Shown: positions 11,008 to 22,022 of the stretch, in pieces
Layout: every line of letters begins with the position of its first letter
Numbering within the stretch: the stretch's first letter is position 1
Assembly: GCA_942159475.1 (NCBI GenBank)
Contig: OW804094.1
Span: 45,380,966-45,444,965, forward strand
Reading direction: 5' to 3'
Origin: Sthenelais limicola
Taxonomy: Eukaryota > Annelida > Polychaeta > Phyllodocida > Sigalionidae
DNA: 64,000 bases
The notes under the pieces: generated by a model
The model's database searches: none
Seen by the model: the letters and a program-made list of their open reading frames with translations, nothing else
Told to the model about the DNA's origin: nothing
Made by a program: the position numbers and the translations under genes

Positions 11008-11181
11008 GGAAAGAAGAAAGTGGTATCAGTTAGGTTCGGTCGAATCGAAGATATCACGTATTAACCTTTTCGGGATCTTGTAAGAATTACACGTATAGAC
11101 ATACCATACATAAATTACATTACGCATTTTGTTCTCTTCTGTTATACGCGATTAGTACTATCGCAGAAAAGTGTCAATTGA
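11008..11181 (+). pseudogene. Decayed coding fragment with in-frame stop
   Basis: One frame reads KKKVVSVRFGRIEDITY, a TAA at 11062-11064, then PFRDLVRITRIDIPYINY and on to a TGA at 11179. Both sides of the stop keep protein-like composition in the same frame, as expected for a point-mutated coding sequence. Similar but weaker fragments follow at 11620-11850. Family unknown. Confidence 0.3.
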
Positions 11182-12689
11182 AAAATTATTTAGATACATT
11201 AGACTGAGATGTTTATAATTGTTATCCACTAGTTCAATCTTAATGTTCATCGGACGAGATTCGTTCAAATCTCAGAAAACCCATTTTAGTTAATATGAAA
11301 ATTACACTTAGTCGCTTGTAAAGATCCATTAGATGTTTATATGAATTACTCCTAGAAAGTAAGTATCACATAAAACTAAACAAACCAAACAAGGTGTGGT
11401 CTGTTCCAAATATGCGCTATGCAAAGCAGCAATTATGTATCGTTCTGATTGGGGAGGGAATAGGAAATTAAAGAAGCCTATAGCTGGGTATATTAGGAAA
11501 TCGAAAATCACAAGAGTGATGATTCCGTCTCATTTGGAATCTCCGTAACATCTGTAGTATCAGCCGATATTAACCACCACTCTAGTGATCCTTCCTATAT
11601 GTGAAGGACGAAAGAAATGAATGTAGGTCAGGATAGTTATTTGTTAGCTGTCTTGTCAATGTCCTACGTCTCATTAAGCGACATATATTCACCTGTGGTA
11701 TACATATTACCGTGAGAAAATCTGTGATTTCCACTGACGCTGTTTTTTACAAGGGTTGTAAAGAAGGTATTTTCACTTATATATAGGCGAGGATGTAATG
11801 CGGTTAATGTATATATGTTTTACATGTAAGATGAACATTAAGTGGTCTAATAAAGGATTTAAAAAAACAACAAAACCATTAAGTATTGTAAAAACCTCTT
11901 AGTCACTGTTCTTAGTCGCACTTATGCATCGATCCCATGATCAAGGATAATGTATTCTCTGCCACTTCGGTGTTGATTTTATTCCCATGCTTTTCAAATG
12001 GTTGGAGTATTCTTGTGTGACGAAGATTGCAAGCTTTTTCCTATAAGTTGAATAAATGGGAATCTAAGATTTCATCCCCAATAACAACAATTCACTGTTT
12101 TCTCTTTCACTTATAGTATGTCCGAATCTACATGATATAAGGCGAATGTAGAATTGCATATTTCATTCTTTTCTGCAATAGACAGACTGGTTTTGTCACC
12201 TATATGAAAACACGAAGATAAAAACTGTCCACATTATGGTTTTGTAATTATAGCTTTTATACTTCCAATTTGGAAATAGAGCTATTAACACCTCACATAA
12301 CCTGAAGAGATAACATACAAATTCCACGGAACGAACTGTATAGTATCAATAATTGTAACCCCAATCAAATAAATGCACTTATAAATATGCAATTATCTGT
12401 TTCTCAAATAAATGGCATAACACGCAAGACCCCCACACCCCCTCCGCTGGTTATGATCAAGCTACCAGCGTTTAATGTTTCATCGTGTCCAAGGAACATT
12501 GAGGTGGAATAAGGAATAAAACATGGCGGGAGAGACGCAGGTAATGGATGAAGAATGTTCGGTATGTTTCTATTTGTCATTGCATATTGACAGTCTTGAT
12601 GTCCTATGATGAATACCGTGGCTTGCGTCCGCCACACGCTAGTGTCAGCTATGGAAACCTATTTCTGGTTCTTCACGATCAAATCATAA
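11182..12689. other. AT-rich stretch with only weak coding traces
   Basis: Short frames such as the one starting at 11617 (NVGQDSYLLAVLSMSYVSLS) look mildly protein-like, but stops are frequent in all frames. No RNA gene or repeat boundary is clear. The - strand frame at 12404-12637 has no recognisable content. Confidence 0.3.
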
Positions 12690-13560
12690 AAAAATCACTT
12701 CAGAAGGTGCATCTCGTAGGGTCATAACACATCTTTTCCCTCTGCTTCTTCTCTGTCTCTCATACCTGTTTTTCTCTCCCAACCCCATCTCCGATTCCCC
12801 CCTACTCCCTCCCCTCTTCCTCATGCTCCCCCTCCTTGTTTTCTCTCCCTTCCCTCTGTCCCTTCCCCTACATCCCCTCTCTCTGGTCCCCCTCTCTCCC
12901 CACACTTCCCCCTCTCCCTCTTTTCCCTCCGCCTCTTCTCTGTCTCTCATACCTGTTTTTCTCTCCCAACCCCATCTCTGATACGCCCCTCTCCCTCCCC
13001 TCTTCCTCATGCTCCCCCTCCTTGCTTTCTCTCCCTTCCTTCTGTCCCTTCCCATACATCCTCTCCCTCCCCTCCTCTTTTCCCTGCCCCTCTTCTTTCC
13101 CTCCCCCTCCCCCTCTTCTATTTCCCCACCCTCTCCCTTTGCCTCACTCTCCCCTCCTACACCCACTTCCTCCTATCCCCTTCTTCTCCATTACCCCCAC
13201 CTTCTCCCACCCCTCTTCTTCACTCTCCCACTCCTCTGCATGTAGTCGGGTCCCCCTTGAATTGACGCAATAGCTTGTGGCTAATCATGTAGTATCTCAC
13301 AGGGGCTTTCCCAGGCTATACATAGAGTGTGGATATCCCGATTCAAAAAAGGCTTCAAATCACATTTCTACCCCAGATACCTTCACAAACCACATACAAC
13401 GTCCTCCAGAGAAGGTGGTCAGAACTCTACAGAAAAGTAAAACGGTTTGTAAAACAACAAATTCCGAGAACATGTGAGACAAAGAAACCCCTCTTTTCTA
13501 CCACTCTTTTCTACCTCTTTTCGTAAAAATCGCTCTTCCTGTATATTATATGGATATCTG
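12690..13560 (+). repeat. Interspersed repeat, copy 2, with 187-bp tandem duplication of the pyrimidine block
   Basis: This is the + oriented counterpart of 6690-7420. The pyrimidine block is tandemly duplicated: CCTGTTTTTCTCTCCC occurs at 12765 and 12952, a period of 187 bp, with a third partial unit from about 13078. It then degenerates into CCCTCCCC-rich sequence to 13240. The unique arm follows at 13265-13520 (GCTTGTGGCTAATCATG, CTCACAGGGGCTTTCCC). Long frames on both strands here (up to 160 codons) are low-complexity products of the repeat. Confidence 0.75.
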
Positions 13561-13778
13561 CTAGGCAAATGAACGAGCCGACAATACAAATGTACCATTG
13601 TACCATGATAACATTTCTATAATAGTGTGAGTACCGTGTTAATTAGCTTGAATGTGCAATATGTCCCCCAAGAGTCTAACGTACAAGAGTCTAATACAAA
13701 GAGATGTGAATATCTTTATTCGATTCGTTGACACATTGACAAATGGATATATAATCAATATGGAGAGAATGGAACGAA

Positions 13779-14135
13779 GTGATAGGTGAAGGTGAGACCT
13801 CACCGCGTATATTGGGTCGGGAGCATGACAACAGTGACTATAGGGCCACACCCTCATTCCAAGCCCGTTCACCCAATCTTTCACACGCTCAATTTTTTTT
13901 CTTTATGCTTATATGTATATTTTTATGGTACAATAAACCTCCATGTTCATTGCTGGTTCAGGCCAACCTCAGTCTTTGTGAATTCATTCCAGATATATTC
14001 ATCGATTCAGCGGATTTTGATTTTACGATCCAAAACCGTTTCCTCGACGCATGTTAGAAATTCTTCAGGACAATAGGCTCAAATCATATCTTTTTTGATG
14101 ATAAAAACGTGAAGACAGAATGTTTTCGTCCATAG
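13779..14135 (+). pseudogene. Decayed coding fragment A
   Basis: One frame stays protein-like through about 120 codons with one internal stop (TAG at 14055-14057). Before it are ANLSLCEFIPDIFIDSADFD and FTIQNRFLDAC; after it, FFRTIGSNHIFFDDKNVKTE. The frame then ends at TAG 14133-14135. The persistence of composition across the stop suggests a former gene. The 5' portion (13779-13930) is less convincing. It is followed at once by fragment B in the same orientation. Family not recognised. Confidence 0.4.
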
Positions 14136-14150
14136 TACAACTTCTCCTTA

Positions 14151-14467
14151 ATGTATCACAATCAAGGAAACATGTCTGATTCGCTAAAGGGACTGGCTAT
14201 CGTTTCTGAAAAGTATAGCAAACTAAGACCGTTTCTTGTTCCCGATGCAGGCATATTATTTATATTGAAAGTGATACACTTATCCAAAAGGCTGGAGATG
14301 AATTTTACGGGATACATATTAGGCCCTTTCCAGAAGACAAGACCGTACAGTTATTCCCTATTATCAATATGTTCTTTACTGATATGAGACGTCATCCTTT
14401 GGATGAGCATATCATTTTACTGGGAGCCATAATTATATTTCTAATTAGAGAAACAAGAGAAAGGTAG
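14151..14467 (+). pseudogene. Decayed coding fragment B, one frameshift
   Basis: The frame starting at 14151 contains SDSLKGLAIVSEKYSKLRPF and loses its character near 14250. At that point a second frame (14252-14467) becomes protein-like: HIIYIESDTLIQKAGDEFYG, then PFPEDKTVQLFPIINMFFTD, ending at TAG. A 1-2 base indel around 14250 explains the switch. I do not recognise the family. The order and strand agree with the fragments on both sides. Confidence 0.4.
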
Positions 14468-14470
14468 TCT

Positions 14471-14600
14471 GACATCCATGTTTTAAGTGGTACTAAAGAT
14501 ATCATTGTTGAAATGTGTTGTGCTACTACGCAAAGGGAAAAGGGAACCTTTCTATGTTACCACCGATCCTGAAGCTGATGGTATTGTGAAAGGCTTATGA
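14471..14600 (+). pseudogene. Decayed coding fragment C, one frameshift
   Basis: The first frame contains SGTKDIIVEMCCATTQREK. Near 14540-14550 the protein-like reading passes to another frame with FYVTTDPEADGIVKGL, ending in TGA at 14598-14600. Short, but continuous with fragments B and D. Confidence 0.35.
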
Positions 14601-14712
14601 ACAAGGGAGTTCAAACAAAGATGCCATTTTAAGCGATGTTTACACCCTTTTCACTGAATTTAAGCCTTTCGAATTTTGTTTTAAAATAACACAAAAAGCT
14701 CACAATCTAATG

Positions 14713-14965
14713 GGAAAATCAACCACAATCCTAATAGCACCAGGTACAATTAATTTCTTCTCATGACTGTATTATAGTGGGTTCACATCATCACACAAAA
14801 TGCCTTTTTGTGGTGAACGACTTAAATGGAATCCATCAATATACAGTAATCGATTCAACTTGTCATAATATATATAGATTAATGAGCCCTATCCACATGG
14901 CTTCTTTTCAAGCCTATTTCTTGCGGTCAAATATAAAAATGCACAATACATCCATTCGAGTCTGA
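14713..14965 (+). pseudogene. Decayed coding fragment D, one frameshift
   Basis: One frame contains TTILIAPGTINFFS and stops at a TGA at about 14764. The neighbouring frame continues with DCIIVGSHHHTKCLFVVNDL, then TVIDSTCHNIYRLMSPIHMA, and ends in TGA at 14965. The His/Cys-rich strings and hydrophobic beta-strand patterns look like a folded protein. No known motif identified. Confidence 0.42.
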
Positions 14966-14993
14966 ATGCCAAATAGCTTTCACTTGTTCAATA

Positions 14994-15150
14994 AATTGCA
15001 GGGTGATTAATGGATTTGCAAAAGGTGGTCCAAAATCAGCCACATTCTCATTAATGACATCGTATGCGAGAACTCCATTAAAAGGGGGATATTGAGGAAA
15101 ACGCACGGTCCATTAATGTCGCTTTACTTGTTTTGGAATGTCCAGTGTAA
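14994..15150 (+). pseudogene. Decayed coding fragment E, one frameshift
   Basis: One frame contains CRVINGFAKGGPKSATFSLM then TSYARTPLKGG up to a TGA near 15091. The alternative frame from about 15089 contains DIEENARSINVALLVLECPV, ending in TAA at 15148-15150. Same pattern of an indel between two protein-like frames as in B-D. Confidence 0.42.
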
Positions 15151-15306
15151 CTCAACTCAATATTTATGATCTTGTATTTTAAGTGAACCAATAGCCTCTC
15201 AAAACCGCCCGTAACAAAACAATCAAGAATATATTTCTGATAAGATTCATGATGAATTTATATTATGTACTAACATAAGGCGTTTCTGTATTATCGCTAT
15301 TAACAC

Positions 15307-15531
15307 CAACAGCTGTTTTCGACTATTCTCGAACCTCCACCTTCAACGTATCCAGACGAAGAATTGATGAGGCACATTGGAAAATGCATAGATATTGCTA
15401 TTGCCTCTGGGTTTCAATTATGGCGTCCTCGTGAATTTACTAACCCGCGGTAATATGCACAGCCTGATTATTGTAATGCTTTCCAAAATCATATCGATCA
15501 TTGTCCCGCTCTACATTTATCATTGCCGTAA
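15307..15531 (+). pseudogene. Decayed coding fragment F, internal stop, cut by a MITE
   Basis: The frame from 15307 contains PDEELMRHIGKCIDIAIASG and FQLWRPREFTNPR. It has a TAA at 15451-15453, then continues in the same frame with YAQPDYCNAFQNHIDHC until TAA at 15529-15531, exactly where a TIR element begins. The coding-like text resumes beyond that element in fragment G, so the transposon inserted into the old coding sequence or its remains. Confidence 0.42.
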
Positions 15532-15532
15532 T

Positions 15533-15730
15533 ACGGAAGCCCAGAATGTTCACTTAATTTTTAGAAAAAATAGGGACAAAAATAGAAAATAATTTTTTAA
15601 TAAAGAAAAAACCCCCCGAAAATAGGTAAACGAGAAGAAAATGTATGAACGAGAGAGTTAAACAAGTCGAGATCAATATTTTGTTTCTATCATTTCTTTT
15701 AAAATTTAAGTCGACATTCTGGGATTCCGT
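15533..15730. mobile_element. ~200-bp MITE
   Basis: Terminal inverted repeats 15533-15557 (ACGGAAGCCCAGAATG, ending CACTTAA) and 15706-15730 agree at 23 of 25 positions. The interior is A-rich with AATAAAG. The left half, including ATACGGAAG, CCAGAAT, TTCACTTAAT and TTTTAATAAAGAAAA, recurs at 51905-52025. That makes this a family with at least two members here. Non-autonomous and without coding capacity. Confidence 0.75.
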
Positions 15731-15930
15731 TGCACGAGGTGTTGGATATTGCCGTCTGCCTTAGAACATGCAAGAACTCAGATCGTATGGTTCTTAATAT
15801 GGAATTATGGACTAATATTTGTAACTGCCAATCGAGTTGTGCATCATATTCATATTTTATAAGATCCTATTTCCAGTCCTCATTACCCAAAAAGGAAGCG
15901 TTTGAAATAGATGGGATACTAGTTTCTTGA
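15731..15930 (+). pseudogene. Decayed coding fragment G
   Basis: The open frame 15730-15930 contains HEVLDIAVCLRTCKNSDRMV and ELWTNICNCQSSCASYSYFI, then SSLPKKEAFEIDGILVS. It is Cys-rich and has no start of its own. It directly abuts the MITE, on whose other side fragment F stops. Family not recognised. Confidence 0.35.
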
Positions 15931-16152
15931 TGGATAGTAACAGGTTTAAGAATATTTGCTTGACTGAAATCTCTTAGGAGTTTTTGACACGACAGATCGA
16001 TAATATAAGTGCCACTCAATAGAAATAATGAGTGCATGTTTAATGTACCGCTGTCAATATGAAAACGTTGGAACAAGAAAAGAATGAAACAATCTACCTC
16101 CAGATGATCCGAGGGCTTCAACATATTCGTTAAAAGAGATACCTTCAGAATG

Positions 16153-16729
16153 ATACTATGTATCCACAATTCTAAGGGAATACCACCTGTAACTAGAAGA
16201 AACTGAAGTATTAAGGAGTTACTAAACCCCAAAGTATTATGAGAATTGATTATCCACACAAGTATGAGTACAAAACCAGAGTTATAAGGGTTAAAGTGTC
16301 ACTAAACCCCAAAATATTATGAGAAAATCGCTGACAGACATCAATTGAGAAAGCATAGGTGAAAAGGTTTGTTTATCACAAAGGGCACTGGGGTGTGACG
16401 TCACAAAGTTGCGCCTGAAATGTACACAATACTTCTCCCGACTTTATTATGTACATTGCATGTTCATTTCAAGATTTAGACACCTTGTGACGTTGGCTAA
16501 CAGTGGCGCCCTGAATGGCGTGTTAAACAGTGGAATTACATTTCCCCTCATCTGAATGGGTAAAACTCACTAAATGTTAGGTTGCATTAAGTACCACTGG
16601 GGCCGTTACATTTGAAAAATAGCAAAGAGGTTGATTTTCTCATAATATTTTGGGGTTTAGTGACTCTTTAATACTTCAGTTTCTTCTGTTTACAGGGGGT
16701 ATTCCCTTGGAATTGTGGATACATAGTAT
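16153..16729. mobile_element. 577-bp MITE with ~93-bp inverted arms
   Basis: The left arm 16153-16245 (ATACTATGTATCCACAATTC...) matches the reverse complement of the right arm 16637-16729 at roughly nine of ten positions. Both contain CACTAAACCCCAAA and ATATTATGAGA. A second, direct copy of the inner part of the arm sits at 16285-16330, so the left end is partly duplicated. TA flanks the CTATG...CATAG core on both sides, compatible with a Tc1/mariner-type target site. The interior has TGACGTCACAAAG and GTGACGTT strings. An (TA)n run follows at 16727-16748. No transposase. Confidence 0.8.
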
Positions 16730-16995
16730 ATATATATATATATATATACATGTAACTCATAATAGGTTTAAGAAAAGGACTAGAAAATAGGTAGCCTACA
16801 CACATTTTCACGTGAGTATTATCACTATAATTATGGTTGCTGGACAATGCAGTTCTGCAAAGTGGTGAAACCCATGATGCTAAGTGAAATGTTTCCATGA
16901 CAACCGGTGTAACTATTGAGAATGAATGATTACAATTAACACATACTTAGATGCCGCAGTAAAAGCCTTTAATTTGTGAATCATGCAATATATAG

Positions 16996-17316
16996 TACTT
17001 AATAAGGCAGGGTACTCAAATAGCACGAAATGTCAATAGTATAACTGGTACTATTATATTAACCCCAATTTCGCTTGCTTTCCTTACTAAATCTTTCAAT
17101 ATTGAAATTGTGTTAGTAGGGAAATCGTGTGGTTTTAGTAGAGTGATGTCAATAATGTTGGGCATTCCCTGTGTTTCAGTCGCGACTCATGACTTTTTTA
17201 AACCTTCTGATTCTAAGGAGCGGGGAAGCACCTTAAACTCTTTAGATATTATTCAAATTGTGCAAACTGGCACTTTACAGACTTTAAATATTGTTATTGG
17301 TCACATCGCAGTTTAA
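16996..17316 (+). pseudogene. 106-codon open frame without start, decayed-coding series
   Basis: The frame is open from a TAG at 16993-16995 to TAA at 17314-17316. It is protein-like through most of its length: GTIILTPISLAFLTKSFNIE, then VLVGKSCGFSRVMSIMLGIP, then THDFFKPSDSKERGSTLNSL. There is no early ATG. It is one of the two longest uninterrupted members of the + strand series. A Gly-Lys-Ser is present, but without the preceding GxxxxGK spacing, so I do not call a P-loop. Confidence 0.4.
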
Positions 17317-17834
17317 ACAATTATTACGAAAATACGCATAACCAATACCTTTTTTTTCATCCGTTACCAAGTACAACAATCTTGATGAAAGGTAAAATTA
17401 CCGCTCGTCTGTATTTTAATATCTAAATCTCTACTTAAATCTCTACGCTAAGCCAGCACATTCATGTGTATATTTCACTACAACTATTACATCAAAAAGT
17501 CAATCACCCCTCCCTATTTATATAGTCTATTAATGGTCGTTTTGTAAACATATGCTCCAATGGGAGTGGGCATATACCTATAGGTCAAAACAAATAGGTC
17601 AACGAGTAAAAACTCCAGTAATACATTACTGATAATAGGGGCTGTTCTTAAACTTTTCGGTATTGGGCCTACCTATATTAGGAGTTCATTTGACAACTCA
17701 ACTCTGTTATGGACAGTACCCTCCCGCCTACAGTATCCTTGGTGCTTTTGGTTGATTAGTTTAAGAGAGGAAATCCGTCTCCGAAAGGTAACATTTTGGC
17801 ACTTGCCCATTTATCCTTAGTATTAATGTTGCTT

Positions 17835-18143
17835 CTATAAGAAATATGCAATCCCGCCCTGTTTTAGTTTATTTGCCGTTTCCATCATGGGAGCGGCATA
17901 TTCATGAATGGGTAAAATATAAGTTTTGAATATCAATATGCACATCTTGGCATCCATATATTTTCTCCTTCGTTGGACCTCTCCCAGTTTAAAATTTGCG
18001 TTACGGACGGTTGAACTCACTTGCTCATTCAGTGAGTGTTGATCATCGATATGACATCCAAGGTATTTAAAGGAGCTAACTCTATTACACCAATCCACAT
18101 ACATCTGTATATTATCTGTATAAACGTGCCCAATCATTCTCAT
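17835..18143 (-). pseudogene. Non-LTR retrotransposon (LINE) reverse transcriptase fragment
   Basis: The 102-codon - strand frame contains SSFKYLGCHIDDQHSLNEQV at about residues 23-42. Then come a KLGEVQRRRKYMDAK segment and YILPIHEYAAPMMETANK near residues 77-94. This order (FKYLGxxID; KLgxlrrxxky; yxxxxxPxxEYaaPxw) is the well-known region C-terminal to the catalytic core in LINE/Jockey/CR1/RTE-type reverse transcriptases. The catalytic FADD part upstream is missing or decayed beyond 18143, and no endonuclease is seen. A 5'-truncated, dead LINE copy lying opposite to the surrounding + strand fragments. Confidence 0.75.
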
Positions 18144-19472
18144 CCAAACTACGTATACATGTTATCTGCTTGTCACCAACTCACAACTTTACTTTATATA
18201 CTGAGACTAGGTAATAAATCTGTAGACCTGAAAAGAGAGATCAGTCTCACCTTAATTATCTATCATTATAAGTATTCTTCAACACAAGTCTAACACAAAC
18301 ATAACCTCATAATCTGTGCGCAGGGTTAACATAAAATGCAGGCTAAGCAATTTTAGTGGAGTCCTATTTGGAAAAAGCATACCTGACGCTAGATAAGTAT
18401 GAACAGGTAAAACTATGATTCTTTCATTGGAAAGGACTAAAAGAGAAAGCATAATCATAAGCTATCGTTCTTCTAAAAGTTGCTTTACTTTTTCCTGAAT
18501 ACTGTGGGTCGCTGATATTTAGAAGCTACATAACATAAATATATTGTAATATATGTGTGTGTTTGTACAGTGTGTAGTTAAATATTATTATGAAATTATA
18601 ATTCTGATTTTAATTGGGTCTCATCATGCACTTAAATAGTATTTATGTATATTACACACAATCATACAAAATTTTGGGATCGGTGGCAGGGATGAGAGTA
18701 ATATCGACTGAGGCTTCATGTACTCCAAGGGCTCTGAAAGAGTTCGATCTCTAAAAACAACTAACCAATATAAATATATGGTTGTATGTATCTGTAGAAT
18801 ATTGTAATGACTTTGGGTTACTAACAAACGAGAAGTTCATAAACCGAGTAACACACAGTTCGTGCGGAATCTTGTAACAAAATTATTTTGCATGCTGCAG
18901 CATTCTCTTTCATTATACTATTGAACAGACACTGTGGGTGAATAGACAATGCCAGACCTACAAGGTGCAACGGACATTCTTAATGGTCGAATGTGTGATA
19001 GTGACCTGCATCATTATTGTCAGGTGTTGCTATATGTTTAGTGTGATACTTTGCCGTATTGTAATACTTTGCCATATTGGGATTGGGATACTTTATCATG
19101 TTGAAAATTCACATAAATGGTGAGCTGAATAGGTACGACTATGCATTGGCGACAAAATGTTTCTATGTAAAAACTGCACACACCGATTATATATTTGTGT
19201 GTGCATACATTTTATACAAATTGATGGACAGTTGGGTTGCATGCATAATAAAGTTAGAATAACAGATTTATCAATAACATGGGCTGATCAAATGGAATGA
19301 CTATAGAGGATACACGTGCATTGTACGAGAACATTCTAAATACTTTAAAATAACAATCCGGGAATGTCATAATGTATAATTATGTGTACTAGATATTTGT
19401 TTTATTTGCTTTGATTCAGCTTAACATTGAAACGATATAAATTAAGCTGGAAATTTCACAGTCGCAAGTCCC
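18144..19472. other. AT-rich, no feature recognised
   Basis: Frequent stops on both strands. Repeated phrases near 19040-19095 (GTGATACTTTGCCGTATTG, TAATACTTTGCCATATTGGG) form a small degenerate tandem. No RNA gene seen. Confidence 0.4.
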
Positions 19473-20099
19473 TTGAATCCGATAAAAAGAACTTGCAAAT
19501 ATCTACAGGCAATTTCGAAACATTTTATATTAAGGTCAATTCAGGAAATCGAGTTTAACTTTGACTTAAAACACACGTTCAAACGATTTAAATTCATTTT
19601 AACTACGAGTGAATCTGATGAAGGGACAGGGCTTCAATTTCTGAGCAACCAACCTTGTGTTCAGATCTTTTTGGAATTGAATTAAACATTTTTACTAAAG
19701 GTGGTATGAAACGTTGCCTTCGGGAACATGGAAACCCTCGCATTTGCACAGAGCTTTTTGACGAGTTAAGATAGTCCATGGGCGTGGTGCCGACAATGAA
19801 TTGATTGGTTGTATTTTAAGTTCCCTAGCCGATGCCCTTTGTTCCGCGAAAGGTCATGGCAGAGAGGAAGAGATGACAAAACCCAGCAATAACTTGTTTT
19901 GTTTCAGTAAACATCTCCAAATATCAGGAATGGATAAATCATCGTACATTGTAATTTGCTTAGAAAGCTTTCTGAAATTAATGGTAAAGCCGAATATTTA
20001 TATCGAGCTCTTCATGTTAATTTAAAGATGAATATAATTCAGCATCCAAATTATGATCTCTTTGGTTTGGACGAGAGTGATTATCTGGGGGACACATGA
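19473..20099 (+). pseudogene. Decayed coding fragment H, several frameshifts
   Basis: Four successive frames take over from one another in the same direction. At 19473-19685: IQEIEFNFDLKHTFKRFKF and TSESDEGTGLQFLSNQP. At 19691-19774: TKGGMKRCLREHGNPRICTE up to TAG. At 19783-20025: GADNELIGCILSSLADALCS, then ICLESFLKLM. At 19983-20099: KAEYLYRALHVNLKMNIIQH, then DLFGLDESDYLGD and TGA. The sharp change of frame at each point with retained composition is strong evidence of indel decay of one former gene of at least 200 codons. Family not recognised. Confidence 0.5.
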
Positions 20100-20190
20100 T
20101 TTTAGGCATACCATACTGTACCAATGGTTTAAATAACAGTTCATGTACACTCTATTTGTAATTAAATTATGGAGTGTTATGTGGACTGTC

Positions 20191-20334
20191 ATGTACAGAC
20201 AGGGTATGAGAGTGGGTGTCTTCTTCTATGCCTGAGACAAGCCCCGCTTTGTGTATACTGCTGACAATACCGAGGGTGGGGAAGGTATGGCGGTTGACAG
20301 GTGTGTATTGGCCATCGATAGCGCGACACTATGA
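20191..20334 (+). pseudogene. Decayed coding fragment I with in-frame stop
   Basis: The frame reads MYRQGMRVGVFFYA, TGA at 20233-20235, then KPRFVYTADNTEGGEGMAVD and RCVLAIDSATL to TGA at 20332. Composition is protein-like on both sides of the stop. It lies directly downstream of fragment H. Confidence 0.38.
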
Positions 20335-22020
20335 CTAGATACCTCAACTTATGGCAAATGACATTTGCGCCCAGGTTTATGTCGCGATGTACTAACTTTT
20401 TAACAGTTTAATTCAATGTAATCTGAAGAAAGTTTCCTACCATCATTTTACTATAGATTTATATTATATTACTATATTATATAACATATTTCTTTTGATA
20501 ACTGGATTTTTTAAGAGTAAATATAGGATTAAGACTTTGAGACCATATTATTGGTTATGTTTATATGGACTGGTTGATGTATTTGGGTGACGAGGTTGGC
20601 AGCTGGCTCTCTTTTAACCTTTTATAATTATAGGAATTACCTTTAAATTCATCAAGAACTTGGGCAATTAAACAAAGCCATAGGTTTTTGGAATTAACGA
20701 ACCTCTTGGTTTGTGCTATGTTTTAGGGCAGATATCTGTAACGTGTGCGTGTCCTCACTTGCAGGGACTGCTTGTACAGCATCCTTTGTTCTTAGGGACA
20801 GGAGACAGGAGTGGGAGGGGAGATGGATGCTCATCTTCAGTTGGTATGAAAGATTGCCATCATACGAAACCATGTACTTGCTTCCATATTTCATAAAGTA
20901 TATTATTCTATACTTTGATGGAATGTGCTTTAAAAAGTGGCATGCACAACGAATGGTTAATTAAAAGTAGAATAGAATGGGTTTAATTCTGAGACCAGTG
21001 ACACACGGTATGGCTTGCTTCTAATAGCTCTGTATCTTCGTTTTTTATTTTTTGTCTCTTTGTTCTGTTGATATGCTATACAATCAGTGATAAGTAAACG
21101 GATGGACAAATATGGAATCTGATACGAGAGCTATCAAATTGTGGTCTCTCTGACTATGCCCGCGGCACCTCACTTATAGTTGTTCAACACTTTCAGTCAC
21201 TAATTTGTCATCACACGTTTTTATTTTAATTACATGTAAAACCCCCAAAACAACCTTGTATGGTTATTAGCTGTATAATATATTGATATGTTCTTAATCT
21301 TAAAAGTAAGGGTTACCAGCGAGTAAATAGTAATTCTCGGTAGATGTTCACTATGGACACATAGTTTCCTAATTATATACGATTCGCCCTTAATTGATGA
21401 TTGTAAATGATGTTGTATATCAGGGTAATGATTTTGTTGAGACAGGCTGTAAGCTGAACATATCATACATGTATACGAGCTTATAATAAAAACAAACAAA
21501 CAAACAAAACTGTATGCTGATATGTAGATATCAATTTTAATGAAGTTTTCTTGTATGATATATCTACACGTCCAATAAGAGACTATCTCTCTCCTGTCCA
21601 GTTGTTGGGGGGATAATGTGATAAAAGTAAATATATAAATCAGTCTCTCTCTGTATTTACCTAATCTATTTTGGTTTTGCAAGCGAATTATGGACATTGT
21701 CATGCGTACTCGCATGATATCTTGTAGTTTGTTGTTTGTGGGAGAAACCTTCATATGTCACCCGTTTATTTAAAATACAAGTACCAATAGTCATAACAAA
21801 TACCAGCATAGTTTTATGTTCTAAATCTGGACGGATAACAACAGTAAATAACCCTTCATAACTATATTATATATATATAATATATTGTATTTTTATTCTG
21901 ATTCCATCAATAAACAGTTACATCAGTCAGAATCTGGTTCGCAGCCTCTACCTATGTAGGTCTTCCTGGGACGGCCAGCTAGTTCATTATAAGATTAATT
22001 TACCTTTACACGAACACCTG
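20335..22020. other. AT-rich DNA with weak open frames
   Basis: At 20713-20964 a + frame (ADICNVCVSSLAGTACTASF) is mildly protein-like and overlaps frames on both strands. The 174-codon - strand frame at 21230-21754 is rich in Ile, Tyr and Ser with no motif, and is probably chance in AT-rich DNA. (AT)n runs occur at 21862-21885. Confidence 0.3.
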
Positions 22021-22022
22021 TA

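Noticed and set aside
12684..13273. Long open frames on both strands (160 codons -, 145 codons +)
   Set aside because: They are Ser/Pro/Leu or Gly/Glu/Arg low-complexity translations of a duplicated polypyrimidine block.
16996..17316. P-loop NTPase reading of the GKS in this frame
   Set aside because: VLVGKSCG lacks the GxxxxGK[ST] spacing, and no Walker B follows.
21230..21754. 174-codon - strand frame
   Set aside because: Length is notable, but composition is Ile/Tyr/Ser-rich as expected from AT-rich DNA, with no motif and no supporting neighbour on that strand.
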